This document shows positions 1 through 5,892 of a stretch of 13,161 nucleotides of DNA, in pieces. Origin of the DNA: RGIG1959 sp045637645 (lineage in GTDB: Bacteria > Bacillota > Clostridia > Oscillospirales > Acutalibacteraceae); the NCBI GenBank assembly GCA_045637645.1, contig JAZTZV010000055.1, positions 1 to 13,161 on the forward strand. The letters run 5' to 3'. A program made the translations under genes and the position numbers. Every line of letters begins with the position of its first letter. Position 1 is the stretch's first letter. A model generated the notes under the pieces. The model did not search any database. It worked only from the letters and a program-made list of their open reading frames with translations, and was not told the origin of the DNA.

Positions 1-1
1 C

Positions 2-85
2 CTGGAGTATCTCGAAGAGGATCCCGCCAACGAAGAAAACGTCACCCGCATTAAGAACTATCTGGCGGTCAACGGCGGGAAATAA
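2..85 (+). CDS. C-terminal tail of an unidentified protein (partial)
   Basis: The window opens inside a reading frame that runs 27 codons and stops at TAA 83-85. The visible peptide is acidic and hydrophilic (a run of Glu/Asp/Asn, then an Arg-Ile-Lys-Asn-Tyr stretch) and ends in Gly-Gly-Lys. Nothing in this short tail identifies a family. That it is coding is supported by the clean frame up to the edge and by an intrinsic terminator 20 nt after the stop. Confidence 0.6.
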   Translation: MEYLEEDPANEENVTRIKNYLAVNGGK

Positions 86-105
86 GAAACGATATACGCC
101 AATCC

Positions 106-134
106 CCGCTGTGAAACCACAGCGGACATTTTTT
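106..134 (+). terminator. Intrinsic terminator after the partial upstream gene
   Basis: A perfect 8-bp stem (CCGCTGTG, 106-113, with CACAGCGG, 118-125) closes a 4-nt AAAC loop. It is followed by CA and six T residues at 129-134. It lies 20 nt downstream of the stop at 85. Confidence 0.85.
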
Positions 135-151
135 ATGTGTGCGCATGGTAA

Positions 152-186
152 TAAAAAAGCGTCTCCTTTTTCGAGGAGACACTTTT
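152..186 (-). terminator. Intrinsic terminator of the acyltransferase/lipid kinase operon
   Basis: The stem GTCTCCT (161-167) / AGGAGAC (174-180) extends past one mismatch into A/T pairs on both sides. On the minus strand the hairpin is followed by a T run (A-rich 152-158 on the plus strand). It lies 15 nt beyond the end of the lipid kinase gene. The short T run on the other side might also let it stop plus-strand transcripts. Confidence 0.85.
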
Positions 187-200
187 GGTATGTATGAAAA

Positions 201-1109
201 TCAGCCGACAGTGGCTTTGTCGCGTGCCGTATCACACACAGCAGACACAATGCCTTTTTGTGCGCGATAGCTCGTCACGCCCAAAATGGTTTCGCCGTCG
301 ATTTGAAGCGGCGTCGGACGGTCGAATTCGACGGTAATGTCGTGACCCTCCAACAGGGTGGTGGTTTTGGTATGACGCAGATGCTCGCCTTTAAACAGCG
401 AGGGGAAATGGATCAAGGTTTTGAGTTTTCCTGTGCTGTGCATCAACATCACCGACAAGGTGTCACCGGTGCGTTTTTGTGCGGGGGTCGGCATCATGCC
501 GCCGCCGTAATAACAACCGTTCATCGTCGGAGCGATCCACACCTTTTTGAAGGTGTAGGTTTCCCCGTCGACGGTCACTTTGGCGTTGGTCGGTTTGTAA
601 TGGAACAGCAACCCTTTGATGGCGATGGCGGTGTAGTTGATCGGCTTGTTGATGTTGTCACGTGCATATTGCTCGCGCATCGCATCGCCGACTTCACAGC
701 AATAGCCGTCAATGCCGAAACCGACGCCGTTGATAAAACGCGTGGTTTTGCCGTTGATCGTCACGGTGGGGAGGTTGCAAAGATACTCATTGACTTGGAT
801 GAGGGGGTTGTCCTCCGAAACGGTGAATTCGCGCGCAAAATCGTTGCCGCTTCCGACGGAGAAGAGGAACAGCTCTTGCCGGATCGTCAGATCTGCTGTG
901 TCGTTGGCGAAACGGTTGAGCGTGCCGTCGCCGCCGCATAAAATCACGTGATCCGACGGGTCGAGTGCTGCAAAAAACGCGGCGTAGCTGTCGATCTCTT
1001 GCATGTTGTAGAACGGAGCGTCGGGATAGCGACCTTTCAGCGGTTCGATCGCTTGCAAGCATTGACCGCCGCCTGCGCTGGGGTTATACAGAATGTGTGT
1101 TTGGCTCAT
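201..1109 (-). CDS. Diacylglycerol kinase family lipid kinase (DagK/YegS-like)
   Basis: This 302-residue protein has the usual length for a soluble bacterial DAGK_cat/YegS-type lipid kinase, which transfers the ATP gamma-phosphate to a lipid alcohol such as diacylglycerol at the membrane face. Seen directly: an N-terminal NPSAGGG segment (9-15), the nucleotide-binding GGDGTLN motif (59-65), a second GSGNDFAR motif (86-93), and a C-terminal beta-rich domain with the typical Q-I-D-G-E near the end. The start is supported by a strong AAGGAGGAG site at 1117-1125. That site lies inside the last codons of the preceding acyltransferase gene, which this gene overlaps by 26 nt, so translation is probably coupled. 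The likely job is recycling diacylglycerol to phosphatidic acid; the exact lipid cannot be read from sequence, and undecaprenol or another lipid remains possible. Confidence 0.92.
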   Translation of the reverse strand: MSQTHILYNPSAGGGQCLQAIEPLKGRYPDAPFYNMQEIDSYAAFFAALDPSDHVILCGGDGTLNRFANDTADLTIRQELFLFSVGSGNDFAREFTVSEDNPLIQVNEYLCNLPTVTINGKTTRFINGVGFGIDGYCCEVGDAMREQYARDNINKPINYTAIAIKGLLFHYKPTNAKVTVDGETYTFKKVWIAPTMNGCYYGGGMMPTPAQKRTGDTLSVMLMHSTGKLKTLIHFPSLFKGEHLRHTKTTTLLEGHDITVEFDRPTPLQIDGETILGVTSYRAQKGIVSAVCDTARDKATVG

Positions 1110-1851
1110 TGGGATTCTCCTCCTTACAGTTCATGGCTGAAAGAGCGTGTCGCACACGCTCGCCGATGTCGCCGTTTCGCATCTGCGAAACCTCGTCCGC
1201 AGACACGACATCCACCACACGCACCCACACGTCGGTTTTGCGAAACGGGGTGCGTTTGTGAATGTGTTGTGTGCCGTCCACCGCTACAACAACGATGGGG
1301 GCTTGTGCTTTGCGTGCGATGGTGAAGACGCCGTTGTGGAAGGGCAAAAGTTCGCCGCTTTTACTGCGCGTGCCCTCGGGATAAATGCCGATGGAGACTT
1401 CGCGCGAGTGAAGCAGATCGGCGGCTTTGTTGAGCGTGGTGATGGCGTTGCGTGCACTTTCGCGATCAATTGCCATGAAACAGCATTTGCGGATCAAACG
1501 TCCGAAGACGGGAACGTTGAAGTTGGAAGGCTTGGAGATGAATGCGGGACGCCATTGCTTGAAAATGTGCCACGTCACAATGGGGTCGTAGTTCGAAATG
1601 TGGTTGCCGACAAACAACGGCATCATATCGGGGGTGACGCGTTCGAGCCCTTCGGTGTGCAACTTGATGCGCAACAGCTTGATCGCGTCCGCTGTCGCGC
1701 CGTTGAGAAGCGCGCGGTAAAATCGGCTGTGGTGATCGTATTCCTTTTTCGGATCCACAAGCAACGCGCACACGATTAAAAATACGATATATCCGAGGAT
1801 AGCGGTGATCAAGACGAGTGCGATCGCAACAAGAATGTTGACAGCCATCAT
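1084..1851 (-). CDS. plsC: 1-acyl-sn-glycerol-3-phosphate acyltransferase (PlsC family)
   Basis: The protein is 255 residues with the recommended start. It opens with a hydrophobic membrane helix (about 5-32). It then carries the PlsC/LPLAT signatures in order: NHISNYD, giving the catalytic His84-X4-Asp89; a substrate-side segment with FGRLIRK (116-122); and PEGTR (158-162). The family acylates lysophosphatidic acid to phosphatidic acid at the cytoplasmic membrane. The frame is open up to an ATG at 1956, but that ATG lies inside the terminator of the gene upstream. AAGGAGG (1861-1867) sits 9 nt before ATG 1851, so 1851 was chosen; the adjacent ATG 1848 is the alternative. The gene overlaps the lipid kinase downstream by 26 nt, which suggests a phosphatidate-forming operon. 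Acyl donor and exact substrate are inferred. Confidence 0.9.
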   Translation of the reverse strand: MMAVNILVAIALVLITAILGYIVFLIVCALLVDPKKEYDHHSRFYRALLNGATADAIKLLRIKLHTEGLERVTPDMMPLFVGNHISNYDPIVTWHIFKQWRPAFISKPSNFNVPVFGRLIRKCCFMAIDRESARNAITTLNKAADLLHSREVSIGIYPEGTRSKSGELLPFHNGVFTIARKAQAPIVVVAVDGTQHIHKRTPFRKTDVWVRVVDVVSADEVSQMRNGDIGERVRHALSAMNCKEENPNEPNTHSV

Positions 1852-1860
1852 ATCGCCGAT

Positions 1861-1868
1861 CCTCCTTT
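1861..1868 (-). promoter_or_regulatory. Ribosome binding site fixing the acyltransferase start
   Basis: On the minus strand this reads AAAAGGAGG in context, 9 nt before ATG 1851. It is the only good site in the region and argues against the 35-residue N-terminal extension from ATG 1956. Confidence 0.8.
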
Positions 1869-1894
1869 TATTGACAAAATACGACAAATTTCTT

Positions 1895-1910
1895 TGTACA
1901 CTATAGTACA
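1895..1910 (-). promoter_or_regulatory. Candidate -10/operator upstream of the acyltransferase operon
   Basis: The minus strand shows TATAGT (1905-1900), a reasonable -10, but only a poor -35 (TCGTTT, 1929-1924, 18-nt spacer). The hexamer is exactly the spacer of an inverted repeat TGTAC-N6-GTACA (1895-1910). This may be a promoter with an overlapping operator. The weak -35 keeps confidence low. Confidence 0.35.
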
Positions 1911-1928
1911 GAAATCTAAACTGAAACG

Positions 1929-1968
1929 AAACACCACGACATGATGCTATGTTCATGTCGGGGTGTTT
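1929..1968 (-). terminator. Terminator after the sensor kinase gene
   Basis: A long stem pairs AAACACC plus CGACATGA on one arm with TCATGTCG plus GGTGTTT on the other: 16 positions with one mismatch around an 8-nt loop. It starts 3 nt past the kinase stop. The minus-strand tail is T-rich but interrupted (CGTTTCAGTTT), so termination may be incomplete and allow read-through into the acyltransferase gene. Confidence 0.75.
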
Positions 1969-1970
1969 GA

Positions 1971-3026
1971 TTAGTTTCCTTTATCCAAACGAAGCGTAAA
2001 GGTTGTGACGAGATTTTCGCTTGTGACAAAAATCTCGCCGTTGTGGAGATCCACAATGCGTTTGACGATCGCCAATCCGATGCCGTTGCCTTTGGATGTG
2101 TGAGATTCATCCGCTTGATAAAACTTTCGAAACAGTTTGGGTTTTGCGGACGGATCAATTTGGCTGCCGGTGTTGGTGATATCCACCTCAAGGCAGTCGT
2201 TTTCCTCGCGGATGCGAATGGAGATCGTGCCGTTTTCGGGCGTGAATTTGACGGCGTTGTCAATCAAATTGATCCACACCTGATTGAGAAGTTCCTCGCT
2301 CGCGGTGATGGTGTGTTCGTCAAAATTCAAGTCATAGTTGAGTTGCCGTTGCGACCATTTGTTTTCAAGAAGCAAAAAGCAAGAGCGGATTTGCTCGGAC
2401 AGATTAAACGTGGAAACATCGCTCAAAATCGTTTGGTTCTCAACTTTTGTTAAGTTGAGAACGTTCGTCGCCATATCCGCCAAACGCAACGATTCTTTCT
2501 CGATGATGGTCAAGTATTCGTTGCGTTGCTCGTCGGTCAAATCGCCGCGTTTGAGCAACTTGGCGAAGCCTGCGATCGAGACGATGGGTGTTTTGAATTC
2601 GTGCGAAAAATTGTTGATAAAATCCTCGCGCAACGACTCGGTGTTTTCAAGTTCCTTCGCCATGATGTTAAAGCTGTCTTGGATTTCCAAAAACGGTTTT
2701 TTAAACGTCAAGCGCGCTTTGAAATCGCCTGCCGCCAGTCGATTGGTTTGGGTGATGAAATTGTTGATCGGTTTGAGCGGGATATCGCTCAGTAAGAATG
2801 CGAGCACCATGCCGATCAGCAAGCTGACCACCGACATCATCAAAATGACATTCATGGGTGTCAGCGTACCGTCGCCGAAATTGTTGATCACGCCCGTGAT
2901 GATCAGCAAATACACCAGCAGCGCCGCCAATGCAATGGAGACGGTTTGAATGGTGAAGACGACCACAGTGTATAAAATGGTTAAGGAAATACGATGCTTG
3001 TTTTTCTTTTTCGATTTATTTTTCAT
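1971..3026 (-). CDS. Sensor histidine kinase with HAMP domain and short external loop
   Basis: The protein is 351 residues from the chosen start. After a very basic N-terminus it has two membrane helices (about 15-44 and 58-79) separated by only some 13 residues. A HAMP linker follows (about 80-130), then HisKA with phospho-acceptor His142 in FSHEFKTP, and a HATPase_c domain with N box (NLIDNAVKF, 253-261), an F-box-like LFRKFYQAD and G2 loop GNGIGLA (313-319). It autophosphorylates and passes phosphate to the regulator encoded just upstream. The ATG at 3026 overlaps the regulator's TGA as ATGA, typical of coupled translation. The longer frame to 3086 lies wholly within the regulator gene and is not preferred. 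The short loop suggests a signal sensed within or at the membrane (inference). Confidence 0.93.
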   Translation of the reverse strand: MKNKSKKKNKHRISLTILYTVVVFTIQTVSIALAALLVYLLIITGVINNFGDGTLTPMNVILMMSVVSLLIGMVLAFLLSDIPLKPINNFITQTNRLAAGDFKARLTFKKPFLEIQDSFNIMAKELENTESLREDFINNFSHEFKTPIVSIAGFAKLLKRGDLTDEQRNEYLTIIEKESLRLADMATNVLNLTKVENQTILSDVSTFNLSEQIRSCFLLLENKWSQRQLNYDLNFDEHTITASEELLNQVWINLIDNAVKFTPENGTISIRIREENDCLEVDITNTGSQIDPSAKPKLFRKFYQADESHTSKGNGIGLAIVKRIVDLHNGEIFVTSENLVTTFTLRLDKGN

Positions 3027-3697
3027 ATCCGTTTGACCGCCTTGTATCCGAGTCCGCGCACCGATTCGATTTGGAATTCTTCCCAACCTTCAAACCGTCG
3101 GCGCAGGCGACCGACATGCACCGTCACGGTTTCCCAACCGGTGTCGCTGTCGACGCCCCAAATTTCGTCCATCAGTTGGATGCGGGTGAAAATATGTCCG
3201 GGGTAGGAGAGGAGCTTGTACAAAAGAAGGAATTCCTTTTGAGGAAGCTCGTGCGTTTCGCCGTGACCGGTGACGGTCATGGCGTCGTAATCCACCACCA
3301 CGTTGCCGATGATGATTTTGCGTTCGTTCGCAATCTTGGCGCGGCGCAACAGCGCTTTGATGCGAAGCAACAATTCCTCTTCGTCGATGGGCTTTGTCAT
3401 GTAGTCGTCGGTACCGACTAAAAATCCCTTATGCTTATCGGCAGGAAGCTGCTTGGCGGACACCATCAAAATAGGGAGATTGTTTTCGCTTTCGCGCAAA
3501 ATTTGTGTGAATTCGTAGCCGTCGATTTTGGGCATCATGATGTCCAATACCACAAGATCGATATGTTCCGTATCCAGTTTTCGGAGTGCTTCTTCGCCGT
3601 TTTCTGCCGTAAAAACGGTGTATTTCTCCGCTTCAAGCACCGCGCGAAGCAAGAGCCTTGTGTTCGCGTCGTCGTCGGCGATCAAAATGTTAAACAT
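3023..3697 (-). CDS. OmpR/PhoB-family response regulator
   Basis: The protein has 224 residues, the standard length for this family. The receiver domain (about 3-118) has the acidic pocket Asp8/Asp9, phospho-acceptor Asp52 in VVLDIMMP, Ser80, and Lys102 in MTKP. A winged-helix DNA-binding domain (about 127-224) follows, with a typical TVTVHVGRLRRR recognition-helix region and the closing VRGLGYK motif. It is the cytoplasmic DNA-binding partner of the sensor kinase with which it overlaps by 4 nt. An AGGAGGAG site 7-8 nt before ATG 3697 and a promoter at 3724-3753 support the start. The regulon is unknown. The neighbouring lipid and cell-wall genes are plausible targets only by proximity. Confidence 0.95.
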   Translation of the reverse strand: MFNILIADDDANTRLLLRAVLEAEKYTVFTAENGEEALRKLDTEHIDLVVLDIMMPKIDGYEFTQILRESENNLPILMVSAKQLPADKHKGFLVGTDDYMTKPIDEEELLLRIKALLRRAKIANERKIIIGNVVVDYDAMTVTGHGETHELPQKEFLLLYKLLSYPGHIFTRIQLMDEIWGVDSDTGWETVTVHVGRLRRRFEGWEEFQIESVRGLGYKAVKRI

Positions 3698-3723
3698 GAT
3701 CCGCTCTCCTCCTTTTTCATTCT

Positions 3724-3753
3724 ATTGTAATGTATTTAAGAAGCGTTTGTCAA
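3724..3753 (-). promoter_or_regulatory. Promoter of the two-component operon
   Basis: On the minus strand this reads TTGACA (3753-3748), an 18-nt spacer, then TACAAT (3729-3724). The -35 is perfect and the -10 matches consensus at five of six positions. It lies about 27 nt before the response-regulator start, giving a short leader. Confidence 0.8.
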
Positions 3754-3790
3754 TAGACGGAAGTAATTGAATGTATTTTGCTGAAAAAAG

Positions 3791-3819
3791 TTGAAATATC
3801 GAAGAGTTTGTGATACCAT
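3791..3819 (+). promoter_or_regulatory. Probable promoter of the tandem YkuD-domain genes
   Basis: TTGAAA (3791-3796), a 17-nt spacer and TACCAT (3814-3819), with TGA just before the -10 giving an extended -10 form (TGnTACCAT). The predicted leader is close to 90 nt. Confidence 0.55.
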
Positions 3820-3829
3820 ACCCTCAAAG

Positions 3830-3868
3830 GGTGCAAGGTGAAAACAGCGATCAAGCGGTTTTTGCACC
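3830..3868 (+). other. Stem-loop in the leader of the PASTA/YkuD gene
   Basis: GGTGCAA (3830-3836) pairs with TTGCACC (3862-3868). Beyond a 4-nt bulge, AAAC (3842-3845) can pair with GTTT. No T run follows, so it is not an ordinary terminator. It lies between the predicted transcription start and the ribosome site, so it could be a leader structure. No known riboswitch is recognised. Confidence 0.4.
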
Positions 3869-3912
3869 ATTCTTCAGCAATGTGCAATTCTGTAATAAAA
3901 GGATGATGAACA

Positions 3913-5040
3913 ATGAACTGTCCTCAATGCGGCTGTGAGATTACGGATGAAAAAGCGATGACCTGCCCTTCTTGCGGCGCAGGGTTTGAACAAGAGCAAA
4001 CTCCGCCGAAAAAGAAGAAAAAACCGTGGCTGATCATATTGTTGATTGTGATCGCCGTGCTGGTGATCATACCGATCGTGTTGGTTGCGATCGTGGCAAT
4101 TGCGGCGGTGTTGGGGTTGGGTGTCTTCGCGTTTTTCAATGTCAACAAACAGGATGAGATCGCTTTGAAGGAACCGATCTCAACCGTGACCACGAGCTAT
4201 TACGAAGACTACGACGAATATCCCGATACCACCGTTATAACCGAGGTTCCCCAAACGGAATCGCAAGCGATCGTGATGCCGGCGCTTATTGGATCGGATG
4301 CGGACGAAGCGCAGATCTATTTGAACGGACTGGGCTTGCAAGTGGTGCTCGCACAAGCGTACAGCGACGCCGCCGTCGGTTGCATCATCAGCCAATCGCA
4401 TGCGGACGGTGAGGTTTTGATGAAAGGGGATACGGTCACGCTGGTGGTGTCCGAAGGTCCGGAATATCAGCAAAAGGTGGTCGTGGTCGCACCGCAAGGC
4501 TCGTCCTACGGCAAACTGGTGTTGTATGATTGGGCGGACGGCGTGTGGAACGAGTTCTTTTCCTGTGATGCGTCGGTCGGCAAAAACGGCATCGGTGCGG
4601 ATTACGGCGAAGGCAAAGGAATCAGTCCCGAAGGTGAGTTCAAAATCGGCGTGGCACTCGCGGCAAACGGTGTCAACACCTACGACTGGCCTGTTGAGCG
4701 CGTGACGCTTGACACTTGCATTGTTGATGATGTGAACTCGCCGTATTACAACACCATTCAGTCGATTTCTTCTTTGCCCGACGGCGTGCATTACGACACC
4801 ATCGGCAATACGCTGATCAACGGCTTCAGCGAAGTGTGCATTTTCATTGAGCATAACGGCAACGGCTACACCTCCGACGGCGTGGTGGCAGGTAAAGGCT
4901 CGGTCATCACGATTTGCTCGAAATCCACGGCGCTTGAGCCGACGGCAGGCTGTGTCGACATTTCGACGGCTGATATGTTTGCTTTGTTGTCGATGCTTGA
5001 TACCACCAAAAATCCGCACATCGAAATCAAAGCGGATTGA
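3913..5040 (+). CDS. Zinc-ribbon, membrane-anchored PASTA and YkuD-like (L,D-transpeptidase fold) protein
   Basis: Domain order in 375 residues: an N-terminal zinc ribbon with CPQC (3-6) and CPSC (18-21); a Pro/Lys-rich linker; one long membrane helix (about 39-75); an acidic Tyr/Asp-rich linker; a PASTA domain (about 119-182, closing in VTLVVSEGPE); then a COG3786-type YkuD/ErfK domain (about 188-375). The last has VGKNG, a G-X-S-P-E-G-E-F equivalent of the family's EGDGxTPxG, and PTAGCV with the nucleophile Cys347. At the position of the usual catalytic His (H231 in the next gene's product) this protein shows Cys335, so the transpeptidase activity may be lost or altered. PASTA domains are known to bind peptidoglycan fragments or beta-lactams, so a wall-sensing or wall-binding role is plausible. 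By topology the ribbon is inside and the PASTA/YkuD part outside. An AAAGGA site precedes ATG 3913, and the paralogue follows 9 nt after the stop. Confidence 0.85.
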   Translation: MNCPQCGCEITDEKAMTCPSCGAGFEQEQTPPKKKKKPWLIILLIVIAVLVIIPIVLVAIVAIAAVLGLGVFAFFNVNKQDEIALKEPISTVTTSYYEDYDEYPDTTVITEVPQTESQAIVMPALIGSDADEAQIYLNGLGLQVVLAQAYSDAAVGCIISQSHADGEVLMKGDTVTLVVSEGPEYQQKVVVVAPQGSSYGKLVLYDWADGVWNEFFSCDASVGKNGIGADYGEGKGISPEGEFKIGVALAANGVNTYDWPVERVTLDTCIVDDVNSPYYNTIQSISSLPDGVHYDTIGNTLINGFSEVCIFIEHNGNGYTSDGVVAGKGSVITICSKSTALEPTAGCVDISTADMFALLSMLDTTKNPHIEIKAD

Positions 5041-5049
5041 GGAGCTTTT

Positions 5050-5850
5050 ATGAATAAACGGCAAATTCTGCGGGGCGGCATTGTGCTGTGGTTGTGTGGG
5101 GCGATGTGCCTGTCGTCGTGTGCGGCACCGCCTTGTGAAACGGAGACGACCGCGACCTCGAGCGTCACAACAACCGCAACAACGACGACAACCGCGACCG
5201 TCGTCTCGACAACGATCGTCACCACGACAACGCAAGTTCCGATGATCGAACAACCCGCCGAACTGACGGCGTGGCTGTCGATGCATGCACTGGACTTTGC
5301 ATCTTTGCAAGAGGTTGGATGCGAACAGCTGGTGATCGTTACAAGCGAAGACGAAACGTGTGTCCGCTTCTTTGCGTGCGTGGACGGACAATGGCAAGAA
5401 CAAACCACGATGTCGGCAACGGCGTATGTCGGCAAAAACGGTGTGACTTCGTATAAACAAGAGGGTGACGGGTGTACCCCACGCGGATGGTATGCGATTG
5501 ATGAAGCGTTTTATATCCATGATAAACCCGACACGATGCTGGCGGCTTTTGAAATCACCGACGATACATACTGGGTGGACGATCCGCAGTCTGTGTTTTA
5601 TAACCGTCGTGTCGAGGGACTTTCGCAACAGGATTGGAACAGTGCCGAGCACATGATCGACTATGAGGTGTATCGCTACGGCTTTGTGATCGCATACAAT
5701 ACGCAAGCGTTACCGAATGTCGGCTCGGCAATCTTTTTTCATATCGGCGATCACTCGACACTTGGTTGTGTCGCAACCGATGAAGAGACGGTATTGCGTT
5801 ATTTGCGTGAGCTTGATCCCGCCGCACATCCGTATATTTTAATCGTATAA
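5050..5850 (+). CDS. Lipoprotein with C-terminal L,D-transpeptidase (YkuD/ErfK-like) domain
   Basis: This 266-residue protein begins with a lipoprotein signal peptide (basic MNKR, hydrophobic core, lipobox LSSC with Cys24). A stalk of roughly 35 residues dominated by Thr (about 30-63) follows; such linkers space exported domains from the membrane and may be glycosylated. The catalytic domain has VGKNG, EGDGCTPRG and a C-terminal GSAIFFHIGDHSTLGCV with probable His231 and nucleophile Cys240, as in COG3786-type L,D-transpeptidases that act on peptidoglycan stem peptides outside the cell. It is a paralogue of the protein encoded just upstream, here with the full His/Cys pair. GGAG at 5040-5043, running over the end of the previous gene, serves ATG 5050. 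A bidirectional terminator follows. Whether it crosslinks, anchors or hydrolyses is not visible. Confidence 0.88.
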   Translation: MNKRQILRGGIVLWLCGAMCLSSCAAPPCETETTATSSVTTTATTTTTATVVSTTIVTTTTQVPMIEQPAELTAWLSMHALDFASLQEVGCEQLVIVTSEDETCVRFFACVDGQWQEQTTMSATAYVGKNGVTSYKQEGDGCTPRGWYAIDEAFYIHDKPDTMLAAFEITDDTYWVDDPQSVFYNRRVEGLSQQDWNSAEHMIDYEVYRYGFVIAYNTQALPNVGSAIFFHIGDHSTLGCVATDEETVLRYLRELDPAAHPYILIV

Positions 5851-5854
5851 ATGC

Positions 5855-5889
5855 AAAAAAAGAACCCTCAATGAGTAGGGTTCTTTTTT
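5855..5889. terminator. Bidirectional terminator between convergent genes
   Basis: An A-run plus GAACCCT (to 5868) pairs with AGGGTTC plus a T-run (5877-5889) around an 8-nt loop. It has A residues on the left and T residues on the right, so it serves both the lipoprotein gene ending at 5850 (+) and the ATP-grasp gene ending at 5893 (-). Confidence 0.9.
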
Positions 5890-5892
5890 ATT

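Noticed and set aside
1871..1876. Plus-strand TTGACA
   Set aside because: No matching -10 at correct spacing and no plus-strand gene downstream.
1852..1956. N-terminal extension of the acyltransferase from ATG 1956
   Set aside because: That start lies inside the sensor-kinase terminator and has no ribosome site; AAGGAGG clearly serves ATG 1851.
5150..5240. Repetitive ACN-rich tract as a DNA repeat or CRISPR-like element
   Set aside because: It simply encodes the Thr-rich stalk of the lipoprotein, with no regular repeat unit or spacers.
4180..5706. A 508-codon open frame on the minus strand
   Set aside because: It lies opposite the two YkuD-domain genes, whose domains, ribosome sites and terminator are clear. 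Its product is rich in His/Arg/Cys, typical of an antisense shadow.
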